NCBI GenBank assembly: GCA_026168605.1
Contig: JAPFDX010000021.1
Location: 1-51,073, forward strand
DNA from: Roseburia sp.
Lineage (GTDB): Bacteria > Bacillota > Clostridia > Lachnospirales > Lachnospiraceae
Length of the DNA: 51,073 nucleotides
Reading direction: 5' to 3'
Under the pieces are notes generated by a model, which saw only the letters and a program-made list of their open reading frames with translations, made no database searches and had not been told where the DNA came from. Shown one piece after another: positions 1-6,662 of this stretch (position 1 is the stretch's first letter; each line of letters starts with the position of its first letter). Both the position numbers and the translations under genes were made by a program.

Positions 1-135
1 CCCCTTTTCCGTTCCATGTCGCAGAACAGCCCTCTGCTCTTTGACAAAGAAAGCGGCGCAATAGAACGGCGACGCAGTATAGGACAAATCAGATACATTC
101 GATATATGGGGAGCCGTTGGGCTGATACGCCATGA
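1..135 (+). CDS. 3' end of an unidentified mobile-element gene (partial)
   Basis: Frame 1 is open from the window edge to a TGA at 133-135, giving 44 residues rich in Arg and Tyr (ending RYMGSRWADTP). The stop overlaps the ATG of the next small ORF by four bases (ATGA), an arrangement typical of translationally coupled genes. I do not recognise the family. A mobilization or replication protein tail would fit the element, but that is a guess from context. Without the upstream sequence, a chance open frame cannot be excluded. Confidence 0.35.
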   Translation, partial: PLFRSMSQNSPLLFDKESGAIERRRSIGQIRYIRYMGSRWADTP

Positions 136-215
136 CCGAAAGGAGGGACAAAACGAGCGAGAACTATCAGCGTTCCATAGCAGACTTAGCAACTCTGCCG
201 CCACAATCCATATAA
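132..215 (+). CDS. Very small element-encoded peptide, 27 aa, unknown
   Basis: An ATG at 132 overlaps the preceding stop codon by four bases and opens a 27-codon frame ending at TAA 213-215. The peptide starts MTERRDKTSENYQR and ends ATLPPQSI. It is hydrophilic and has no membrane segment. There is no separate ribosome binding site, so expression would depend on coupling to the upstream frame. It may be a real conserved micro-ORF of the element or a chance frame. The ATGA overlap is the main support. Confidence 0.3.
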   Translation: MTERRDKTSENYQRSIADLATLPPQSI

Positions 216-414
216 CGGTATAATGATACTCCTTTACCGCCGTAGTCCGAGCGTTAGAAGCGTCGCAGGCAACGGGTAGAGCTGCATGAGAACCATGCGG
301 AAGTGAAATTCTTGTGAGGTTTGCTAAAACCGTCTGAACTGTCTATTTTTACCTTGTAATAGTGTACTTGCTGTCTTTCATAAGATGTACGGAATACCAA
401 AGGGGGTATATTTT
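216..414. other. Non-coding stretch of the mobile element with a short hairpin
   Basis: No convincing ORF lies here. A perfect 5-bp inverted repeat, GCATG (284-288) and CATGC (294-298) around AGAAC, could form a small hairpin. I checked the surrounding sequence for a group II intron domain V and did not find a match. It may be an untranslated leader of the small ORF at 415, or a regulatory or transfer-origin region of the element. Nothing stronger can be said. Confidence 0.35.
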
Positions 415-579
415 ATGGAAGATAAAGTTTCTTATATGATTGATAAAGATGAAATCAATCAACAGAAAATGCAATTAGTTGTAATAAATCGTCGCCCACA
501 ATATTTACAGAAACCGCAGGAAGTTGCCAAACGAGAAATCGCAAGGCAGCTTTTTCAGATTTTTCGGAAATATGAATGA
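415..579 (+). CDS. Small element-encoded protein, 54 aa, unknown function
   Basis: The start at ATG 415 is chosen because AAGGGGG (400-406) lies at good spacing before it, whereas the in-frame ATG at 385 has none. The product is 54 aa, hydrophilic and charged, with a basic, Arg/Gln-rich C-terminal half (PQEVAKREIARQLFQIF) that could form an amphipathic helix. It lies just upstream of the recombinase promoter. Small genes beside large serine recombinases sometimes encode directionality factors or repressors. Nothing in this sequence proves such a role, and I do not recognise the family. Confidence 0.55.
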   Translation: MEDKVSYMIDKDEINQQKMQLVVINRRPQYLQKPQEVAKREIARQLFQIFRKYE

Positions 580-584
580 TGTAA

Positions 585-613
585 TTGAAGGACTGTCTGT
601 TCAATGCTATAAT
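585..613 (+). promoter_or_regulatory. Promoter of the serine recombinase gene
   Basis: TTGAAG (585-590) and TATAAT (608-613) are separated by exactly 17 bases. A TG one base before the -10 gives an extended -10. It lies 50 bases upstream of the chosen recombinase start, so the recombinase can be expressed independently of the element's upstream genes. Confidence 0.65.
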
Positions 614-662
614 ATAAGTGTGGGCGGCTTATGTCATAACGTCTTGTTCGGAGGTAACGAAC

Positions 663-2171
663 ATGATGTATGACGCATTATATGGACGCCAGTCAATCGA
701 AAAAAAAGACAGTATATCCGTTGAAAGCCAGCTTGAATATTGCAGGTATGAAACTCATGGCGACCCTTATATCGAATATGCCGATAGAGGGTTTAGTGGG
801 AAGAATACGAACCGACCGGATTTTGAAAAAATGATGAATGATATTCGGGCAGGGAAAATTAAGCGTGTAATTGTTTACAAGTTAGACCGTATTAGTCGTT
901 CAATCTTGGATTTTGCTAATATGATGGAAGTGTTTCAAGAATATCATGTAGAATTTGTTTCTTCAACAGAAAAGTTTGATACTTCCACACCCATAGGAAG
1001 AGCCATGTTGAATATTTGTATTGTCTTTGCTCAACTGGAACGAGAAACAATACAAAAACGTGTCACTGACGCTTATTATGCAAGAAATAAGAGGGGCTTT
1101 TATATGGGGGGACGTATTCCTTATGGGTATCGCTTAAAGGAAACTATCATTGACAATATCCGCACTTCCATGTATGAAGAAGTCCCGGAAGAAAGCGAGC
1201 AGCTAAAACTTATTTATTCGTTGTATGCTGACCCGGCTAATTCTCTTGGCGACATTATACGGTATCTCAATAAGCATGGTATTAAGCAATTACGCGGAGG
1301 AAATTGGACTTCTGCAAGAATAAGTGAAATGCTGAGAAATCCTGTATATGTGGAAGCTGATATTGACGTGTATAACTTCTTCAAAAGTCAAGGAGCAGAT
1401 GTTTATAATCCGGCAAGCGATTTTACAGGTTATAATGCCTGTTACCTATATAAAGGAACGGTATCAACAACAAGAAAACAGTGTGACCTTACGGACAAAG
1501 AAATAGTATTAGCACCACATAAAGGCTTTATTTCTTCTGCCACATGGTTAGCTTGCAGGATACGCTGTCTAAACAATCGCCAGTCAACACAAACTTGTAA
1601 ACCGAAGAACTCATGGCTTACAGGAAAAATAAAATGTGGAAACTGCGGTTATGCTTTGGTAATTCGGAAAGCAAAAACAAAGTGGGGACGATATTTCGTT
1701 TGCAGTCAATCGGGACATAACGGTAACTGTAAAGGAACGGGAAGCACTGTTTATGCAGACGTTTTAGAGGAATATATGTTAAAAGCCATTCGTGAAAAGC
1801 TGTCTGAATTTAAGAAGCTATCAGATGAAGAAGAAAACAAATCTGTACCTAAAGTATCAAAGAACAAAATCCGTTTGACACAAATAGGCGAGGAAATTAA
1901 CGACCTGCTTTCCAAAGTAGGAAGTGCAAACGCTATCTTGATGAAGTACATCAATGATAAGGTTTCCGAGTTAGACACTGAACGCCAAACTTTACAGGAA
2001 GAAATCATTTCTCTTACTTGTACGCATACAGAAAACAAAATGGGACAAATAACAGACCATGTAAAGAAATGGGATAACATTTCCTTTGAAGATAAACAGG
2101 CAGTTGTTGACGCTTTAATCAAAGTTATCAAGGTGGCAAACGGGAATATTGAAATCACATGGAAAATCTAA
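663..2171 (+). CDS. Large serine recombinase (site-specific integrase/excisionase)
   Basis: A 502-aa large serine recombinase that would cut and rejoin attachment sites to integrate or excise the element. The N-terminal resolvase domain has YGRQS with the nucleophilic serine near residue 10, followed by YADRGFSGKN, YKLDRISRS and QLERE motifs. A recombinase domain follows (GGRIPYGYRL). A zinc ribbon comes next, with CGNCG and later paired cysteines in the region coded near 1640-1730, then a Lys/Glu-rich coiled-coil region. Start ATG 663 is preferred over GTG 618 because GGAGGT (650-655) precedes it at 7 bases. The gene is intact and reads toward the element-chromosome junction just downstream. 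Codon use is AT-rich, unlike the host genes after 2220. Confidence 0.95.
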   Translation: MMYDALYGRQSIEKKDSISVESQLEYCRYETHGDPYIEYADRGFSGKNTNRPDFEKMMNDIRAGKIKRVIVYKLDRISRSILDFANMMEVFQEYHVEFVSSTEKFDTSTPIGRAMLNICIVFAQLERETIQKRVTDAYYARNKRGFYMGGRIPYGYRLKETIIDNIRTSMYEEVPEESEQLKLIYSLYADPANSLGDIIRYLNKHGIKQLRGGNWTSARISEMLRNPVYVEADIDVYNFFKSQGADVYNPASDFTGYNACYLYKGTVSTTRKQCDLTDKEIVLAPHKGFISSATWLACRIRCLNNRQSTQTCKPKNSWLTGKIKCGNCGYALVIRKAKTKWGRYFVCSQSGHNGNCKGTGSTVYADVLEEYMLKAIREKLSEFKKLSDEEENKSVPKVSKNKIRLTQIGEEINDLLSKVGSANAILMKYINDKVSELDTERQTLQEEIISLTCTHTENKMGQITDHVKKWDNISFEDKQAVVDALIKVIKVANGNIEITWKI

Positions 2172-2235
2172 GGCGGTTTTATCCGCTATCATTTTTGAGG
2201 TAAATCTACTTCAATCTTCCCGTTTCGGTGAGGGG
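2172..2235. other. Probable attachment-site junction of the element
   Basis: Between the recombinase stop and the GC-rich host gene fragment, composition switches from AT-rich to host-like around 2215-2235. Large serine recombinases recombine at short att sites next to their own gene, so the crossover should lie here. The core dinucleotide cannot be fixed without the other element end. A weak hairpin (GCGG 2173-2176 with CCGC 2183-2186, then ATTTTT) may end recombinase transcription. Confidence 0.5.
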
Positions 2236-2316
2236 CTGCGCATGGTGCAGGAGGAGCTTGACAGCAAGAACTTTTATATGTGCAATCCGGATTTTGACCC
2301 GGGCTGCGGCAAATAG
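2218..2316 (+). pseudogene. 3' remnant of a host gene interrupted by the element
   Basis: A frame with host-like codon use reads about 30 residues, including EGLRMVQEELDSKNF and ending CNPDFDPGCGK, to TAG 2314-2316. A good rho-independent terminator follows at 2334. There is no start codon with a ribosome binding site at its head, and the frame runs back into element sequence. This is what remains when an element inserts near the 3' end of a gene. I do not recognise the parent protein; the Cys-rich terminal motif is its only landmark. The left limit is approximate. Confidence 0.6.
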
Positions 2317-2333
2317 AATAAACAGACGGGGAA

Positions 2334-2361
2334 AGAGGGTGCGCTTTGGCACCCTCTTTTT
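2334..2361 (+). terminator. Rho-independent terminator after the interrupted host gene
   Basis: AGAGGGTGC (2334-2342) pairs perfectly with GCACCCTCT (2349-2357) around a six-base loop and is followed by a T run. It would end transcription of the host gene fragment and also of read-through from the recombinase. Confidence 0.85.
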
Positions 2362-2380
2362 GTGACATAGGAAATTGTTT

Positions 2381-2542
2381 CTTCCTTTGCAGTTTATGAC
2401 AACGGGGGAGTGTGTGGAGCACACACTTTGTGTGAGGATGCGCACTCGCATGAGCGGAAGTATTGCTTCGCAATCATGCTCGGCGCGGCAAAAGTGTGCT
2501 TCCTTTGCAGTTTATGACAACGGGAGAGTGTGTGGAGCGCAC
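2381..2542. repeat. Two 44-bp direct repeats flanking a nested hairpin
   Basis: CTTCCTTTGCAGTTTATGAC begins a 44-base unit at 2381-2424 that recurs at 2499-2542 with two mismatches. Between them is a nested inverted repeat: GCATG (2448-2452) with CATGC (2475-2479), and ATTGC (2462-2466) with GCAAT (2470-2474). Two copies with a 74-base spacer do not make a CRISPR. The structure resembles a dispersed intergenic repeat. No reliable gene lies here. Confidence 0.7.
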
Positions 2543-2578
2543 TTTTGTTGTGAGATTCGACAAAAAGAAACACGGGCA

Positions 2579-2607
2579 TTGACATTGACGGATGGGGGTA
2601 TTAGTAT
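2579..2607 (+). promoter_or_regulatory. Promoter of the feoAB operon
   Basis: TTGACA (2579-2584) is a perfect -35, with 17 bases to TAGTAT (2602-2607). It lies 46 bases before the feoA start. Iron control by a Fur-type repressor would be expected for feo genes, but I could not identify a convincing Fur box by eye. Confidence 0.65.
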
Positions 2608-2652
2608 AAAGTTAGTCTTGAATAACTATACAAAAAGAAAGCTGGGAAAATT

Positions 2653-2886
2653 ATGACATTGGATGAGCTGTCGATTGGAAAAGAAGCGGTGATTGAAACG
2701 GTGGGCGGAGAGGGTGCGCTGCGCTGCCGTCTTTTGGATATGGGACTGATCCCGCGGACGCGGGTGCAGGTGCGCAAGGTCGCGCCGATGGGCGACCCGA
2801 TCGAGATTCGTCTGCGCGGTTACGAGCTGACGATCCGCAAGGAGGACGCGAAAAAAATAGAGATTGTTATGGAGGAGAAGTCATGA
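2653..2886 (+). CDS. feoA: Ferrous iron transport protein A
   Basis: A 77-aa SH3-like FeoA protein, the small cytosolic partner of FeoB in Fe(II) uptake. The family pattern is visible: GGEGALRCRLLDMGLIPRTR in the middle, followed by a basic strand and a C-terminal strand region (IEIRLRGYELTIRK). Its end overlaps feoB by four bases, so the two are translationally coupled. The ribosome binding site is weak (a G-rich stretch just before the ATG). Length is normal for the family. Confidence 0.95.
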   Translation: MTLDELSIGKEAVIETVGGEGALRCRLLDMGLIPRTRVQVRKVAPMGDPIEIRLRGYELTIRKEDAKKIEIVMEEKS

Positions 2887-4889
2887 TATTTGCACTGGCA
2901 GGGAACCAGAACTGTGGCAAGACGACGCTGTTTAACCAGTTGACGGGAGCCAACCAGCACGTCGGAAATTTTCCCGGCGTGACGGTGGATCAGAAGATGG
3001 GCGAGATCCGCTCCGTAAAAAACTGCTCCGTGGTGGATCTTCCGGGGATTTATTCCATCCGCCCGTACACCAGCGAGGAGATCGTGACGCGGGATTTCAT
3101 CTTGAATGAGAAACCGGATGGTATCATCAACATCGTGGACGCGACAAACATTGAGCGAAACTTGTACCTGACGCTGCAGCTTCTGGAGATGCGTATCCCG
3201 ATGGTGCTTGCCCTCAACATGATGGATGAGGTGCGCGGCAACGGCGGCTCCATTGATTATAAAAAGATGTCGGAGGAACTGGGGATTCCAGTGATCCCGA
3301 TCAGCGCGGCGAAGGACGAGGGGATCGAGGATCTGATACAGGCGATCGTTTCCGTGGCGAAGAAAAAAACGCTCCCGCAGGTGATGGATTTCTGCGAGCA
3401 GGGACCGGTGCACCGCTGCATCCATGCGGTATCGCACCAGGTAGAGGATCACGCGGTGGCGGCCGGGATGTCCCCGCGCTTTGCGGCGACCAAGATCGTC
3501 GAGAACGACACGGATATGATCGAAAAACTCGAGTTGTCGGAAAACGAGCTTGACATGATGGAGCACAGTATCGCGGAGATGGAGACGGACTGCGGGCTTG
3601 ACCGCAATGCGGCTCTGGCAGATATGCGCTACACCTTCATCGAGAAGGTCTGCGGGAAAACCGTCAAGAAGTGTATGGAGAGCAAGGAGCATATCCGCAG
3701 CGTCAGGATCGACAATATCCTGACAAACAAATATCTGGCGATCCCGATGTTTGTTCTCATCATGTGCGTGATCTTTGTGCTGACGTTCAATGTGATCGGT
3801 GCGGCGCTAAGCGACTGGCTGGCGATGGGCATCGACGCGTTTACGGCGTTCTGTGACAGAGGTCTGACGGCATACGGCATCAATCCGGTCGTGCACAGCC
3901 TGATCATCGACGGGGTGTTCGCGGGCGTGGGAAGTGTTTTGAGCTTCCTGCCGATCATCGTCGTGCTGTTTTTCTTTCTGTCGATCCTCGAGGATTCGGG
4001 TTACATGGCGCGTGTGGCGTTTGTGATGGATAAGCCGCTGCGAAAGATCGGTCTCTCCGGCAGAAGCTTTGTGCCGATGCTCATCGGATTCGGCTGTACC
4101 GTTCCCGCAGTTATGGCAACGCGGACGCTCTCGAGTGAGCGCGACCGCAAAATGACGATCATGCTGACGCCCTTTATGAGCTGTTCGGCGAAGATTCCAA
4201 TCTATTCGGTGTTTGCGGCGGCATTTTTCCCGGGAAAGGAAGCGCTTGTGATGATTGCGCTCTATGGAACCGGCATCCTTGTGGGGATCCTCTCGGCGAT
4301 GGTGTTAAACCGCACGGCGTTCCGCGGCAAGCCGATCCCGTTTGTCATGGAGCTGCCAAACTACCGTCTGCCATCCGTAAAGAGTGTCGGACGCCTAATG
4401 TGGGACAAGGCGAAGGACTTTATCGAGCGCGCCTTTACGATCATTTTTGTGGCGACGATCGTGATCTGGTTCCTGCAGACCTTTGACCTGCGGTTTAACG
4501 TGGTGGCACAGAGTGAGAACAGCCTGCTCGCGCTGATCGGTCAGTGGATCGCGCCGCTCTTTGGACCGCTCGGCTTCTCCGACTGGCGGGTGTCAACGGC
4601 GCTGATCACCGGATTTACGGCAAAGGAAGCGGTTGTCAGCACCTTAAGCGTCCTGACCGGAACGTCCATGGCAAATCTGGGCGGCGTGCTCGGCAGTATG
4701 TTTTCGGGTCTCTCCGCCGCAAGCTTTCTGGTGTTTACACTTTTGTACACGCCGTGCGTGGCGGCTGTGGCAGCGGTCAAACGCGAGATGCAAAGCGGCG
4801 TGAAGGCAGGCGTTGTCGTGGTTCTGCAGTGTCTTGTGGCATGGGCTGCGGCATTCCTGGTCTATCAGATAGGAGGGCTGTTTTTTTAA
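2883..4889 (+). CDS. feoB: Ferrous iron transporter FeoB
   Basis: A 668-aa inner-membrane Fe(II) transporter. The N-terminal G domain has the P-loop GNQNCGKTTLFN near residue 8, the DLPG G3 motif near residue 58 and NMMDE (G4) near residue 118. A helical spacer follows, then a membrane domain with repeated hydrophobic helices from about residue 280 to the end. Conserved gate sequences such as LIGFGCTVPAVMATRTL and FMSCSAKIPIY are present, the latter with the conserved cysteine. It overlaps feoA at ATGA and is followed one base after its stop by the Cys-rich small membrane protein gene. Length is typical for the Firmicutes type. Confidence 0.97.
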   Translation: MIFALAGNQNCGKTTLFNQLTGANQHVGNFPGVTVDQKMGEIRSVKNCSVVDLPGIYSIRPYTSEEIVTRDFILNEKPDGIINIVDATNIERNLYLTLQLLEMRIPMVLALNMMDEVRGNGGSIDYKKMSEELGIPVIPISAAKDEGIEDLIQAIVSVAKKKTLPQVMDFCEQGPVHRCIHAVSHQVEDHAVAAGMSPRFAATKIVENDTDMIEKLELSENELDMMEHSIAEMETDCGLDRNAALADMRYTFIEKVCGKTVKKCMESKEHIRSVRIDNILTNKYLAIPMFVLIMCVIFVLTFNVIGAALSDWLAMGIDAFTAFCDRGLTAYGINPVVHSLIIDGVFAGVGSVLSFLPIIVVLFFFLSILEDSGYMARVAFVMDKPLRKIGLSGRSFVPMLIGFGCTVPAVMATRTLSSERDRKMTIMLTPFMSCSAKIPIYSVFAAAFFPGKEALVMIALYGTGILVGILSAMVLNRTAFRGKPIPFVMELPNYRLPSVKSVGRLMWDKAKDFIERAFTIIFVATIVIWFLQTFDLRFNVVAQSENSLLALIGQWIAPLFGPLGFSDWRVSTALITGFTAKEAVVSTLSVLTGTSMANLGGVLGSMFSGLSAASFLVFTLLYTPCVAAVAAVKREMQSGVKAGVVVVLQCLVAWAAAFLVYQIGGLFF

Positions 4890-4890
4890 A

Positions 4891-5040
4891 ATGGGAATTG
4901 CAGATTGTGTGATTGTCGGGTTGGTTGCCCTTTGGCTGACGGCGGCGCTGTATTTTTTACACAGGAAGAAAAAATCCGGTGGCTGCGCGGGTTGCAGCGG
5001 AAACTGCGCGGGGTGTGCGGGTTGCGGCAGGAGAAAATAA
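4891..5040 (+). CDS. FeoB-associated Cys-rich small membrane protein
   Basis: A 49-aa protein starting one base after the feoB stop, with the feoB-internal AGGAGGG as ribosome binding site. It has one N-terminal membrane helix (CVIVGLVALWLTAALYFL), a Lys/Arg stop-transfer stretch, then a tail with six closely spaced cysteines (GCAGCSGNCAGCAGC). Proteins of this type commonly follow feoB in Clostridia and are thought to assist Fe(II) uptake, possibly as iron or iron-sulfur binding partners. The role is known only by association. Confidence 0.88.
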   Translation: MGIADCVIVGLVALWLTAALYFLHRKKKSGGCAGCSGNCAGCAGCGRRK

Positions 5041-5067
5041 AACAAAATACCGCAGGGCATGGACGGC

Positions 5068-5096
5068 TTGCAAGAACACGCATTTTATTATATAAT
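5068..5096 (+). promoter_or_regulatory. Promoter of gltX
   Basis: TTGCAA (5068-5073) and TATAAT (5091-5096) are separated by 17 bases. The leader to the gltX start is about 100 bases and contains a perfect 7-bp inverted repeat, AATACCG (5125-5131) with CGGTATT (5141-5147). It is too short to be a T-box and lacks a T run. Confidence 0.65.
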
Positions 5097-5197
5097 TGCG
5101 AGTGGCTTTTATAGCAGACAAAAGAATACCGTTTGCCATGCGGTATTGCTTAGAAAGCATTGCCGTATGGAAAGAAATAGAAAAGAGGAGAACGAAG

Positions 5198-6655
5198 ATG
5201 AGTGACAAAGTCAGAACAAGATTTGCGCCGAGCCCGACGGGAAGGATGCACGTGGGGAATCTGCGCTCTGCGCTATATGAGTTTTTGATCGCGAAGCACG
5301 CGGGCGGTGATTTTATGCTGCGCATTGAGGATACCGATCAGGAGCGCTATGTGGAGGGAGCGGTGGACATTATTTACCGCACGATGAAAAAGACAGGTCT
5401 GCTCCACGACGAGGGTCCGGACAAGGACGGTGGCTTTGGACCGTATGTGCAGAGTGAGCGCATGAAGACGGGCATCTATATGAAATATGCGATGGAGCTT
5501 GTGGAGAAGGGGGAGGCGTATTACTGCTTCTGTGACAAGGAGCGTCTGGAGTCCCTTAGAACCGAGGTGGTCGAGGGCAAGGAGATCATGCTCTACGACA
5601 AGCACTGCTTAAACCTGAGTAAGGAGGAGGTTGAGGAGAAGCTTGCGGCGGGCGTGCCGTTTGTGATTCGTCAGAACATCCCAAATGAGGGCACGACGAC
5701 CTTCCACGACGAGCTTTACGGCGACATCACGGTGGAGAATGCGGAGCTTGACGATATGATCCTGATCAAGTCGGACGGCTATCCGACCTACAATTTTGCG
5801 AATGTGGTGGACGACCACACGATGAATATCACCCATGTGGTGCGGGGAAATGAATACCTTTCCTCCTCGCCGAAGTACCAGAGACTTTACGATGCGTTCG
5901 GCTGGAAATCTCCGGTATATATCCATCTGCCGCTGATCACCGATGAGAACCACAAGAAGCTGTCAAAGAGAAGCGGGCACTCCTCCTTTGAGGATCTGCT
6001 GGAGCAGGGATTTTTGACCGAGGCAGTCGTCAATTATATCGCGCTGCTTGGATGGAGTCCGGAGGACAACCGTGAGATTTTCTCGCTGGACGAGTTGATC
6101 CGTGAGTTTGACTATCATAGGATCAGCAAGTCTCCGGCAGTCTTTGACTACACGAAGTTAAAGTGGATGAACGGCGAGTATATCAAGGCAATGGATTTTG
6201 ACGCCTTTTATACGATGGCAGAGCCGTATATCCGCGCGGTGATCACAAAGGAGCTGGATTTCAAGAAGATCGCGGCGATGGTCAAGACGCGCATCGAGGT
6301 ATTTCCGGATATTGCCGAGCACATCGACTTCTTTGAGACGCTGCCGGAGTACGATGTGGCGATGTACACGCACAAGAAAATGAAGACAAACGCGGAGACG
6401 TCCCTTACCGTGCTGAAGGATGTGCTGCCGCTTTTGGAGGCGCAGGAGGACTTCTCCAACGATGCGCTCTACCAGACGCTTCTCTCCTATGTGGAGGAGA
6501 AGGGCGTGAAGAACGGCTATGTGATGTGGCCGATCCGCACGGCGGTCTCCGGCAAGCAGATGACGCCGGGCGGCGCGACCGAGCTGATGGAGGTGCTCGG
6601 CAAGGAGGAATCCGTCGCGCGCATCAAAAAAGGCATTTCTATGTTGGAAATTTGA
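5198..6655 (+). CDS. gltX: Glutamyl-tRNA synthetase
   Basis: A 485-aa class I aminoacyl-tRNA synthetase that charges tRNA-Glu. [20 protein letters not shown] carries the HIGH-type signature (HVGN) near residue 18, and KLSKRSG is the KMSKS-type loop near residue 250. The C-terminal helical anticodon-binding region is complete. Start ATG 5198 is chosen because AGAGGAG lies before it and the protein then begins [13 protein letters not shown], as in homologues; the frame extends upstream to 5096 without support. Whether it also charges tRNA-Gln cannot be told from this window. The downstream helicase starts seven bases after the stop. Confidence 0.96.
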   Translation: MSDKVRTRFAPSPTGRMHVGNLRSALYEFLIAKHAGGDFMLRIEDTDQERYVEGAVDIIYRTMKKTGLLHDEGPDKDGGFGPYVQSERMKTGIYMKYAMELVEKGEAYYCFCDKERLESLRTEVVEGKEIMLYDKHCLNLSKEEVEEKLAAGVPFVIRQNIPNEGTTTFHDELYGDITVENAELDDMILIKSDGYPTYNFANVVDDHTMNITHVVRGNEYLSSSPKYQRLYDAFGWKSPVYIHLPLITDENHKKLSKRSGHSSFEDLLEQGFLTEAVVNYIALLGWSPEDNREIFSLDELIREFDYHRISKSPAVFDYTKLKWMNGEYIKAMDFDAFYTMAEPYIRAVITKELDFKKIAAMVKTRIEVFPDIAEHIDFFETLPEYDVAMYTHKKMKTNAETSLTVLKDVLPLLEAQEDFSNDALYQTLLSYVEEKGVKNGYVMWPIRTAVSGKQMTPGGATELMEVLGKEESVARIKKGISMLEI

Positions 6656-6662
6656 GGTATCT

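Larger units (their letters stand above)
1..2220 (+). mobile_element. Right end of an integrated element (ICE/transposon) carrying a large serine recombinase
   Basis: The block is clearly AT-richer than everything after about 2220 and holds only small ORFs plus a large serine recombinase. The recombinase ends within about 60 bases of a GC-rich fragment that reads as the 3' end of a host gene. In Clostridia, large serine recombinases commonly lie at one end of conjugative or mobilizable elements and read toward the junction. The left part of the element lies outside the window, so its conjugation genes and full size cannot be judged. The exact right boundary is inferred from the composition change near 2215-2235. 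Confidence 0.7.

Noticed and set aside
216-360. Possible group II intron 3' end
   Set aside because: The hairpin near 284-298 does not match the domain V consensus, and no reverse transcriptase gene is seen.
2381-2542. Possible CRISPR array
   Set aside because: Only two repeat units, 44 bases long with mismatches, a single 74-base spacer that folds on itself, and no cas genes.
2375-2656. Plus-strand open frame of 93 codons over the repeat region
   Set aside because: It translates the duplicated repeat and hairpin, overlaps the feoA promoter and has no ribosome binding site.
5097-5197. Possible T-box leader before gltX
   Set aside because: The leader is only about 100 bases, lacks a T-box sequence and has no terminator/antiterminator pair.
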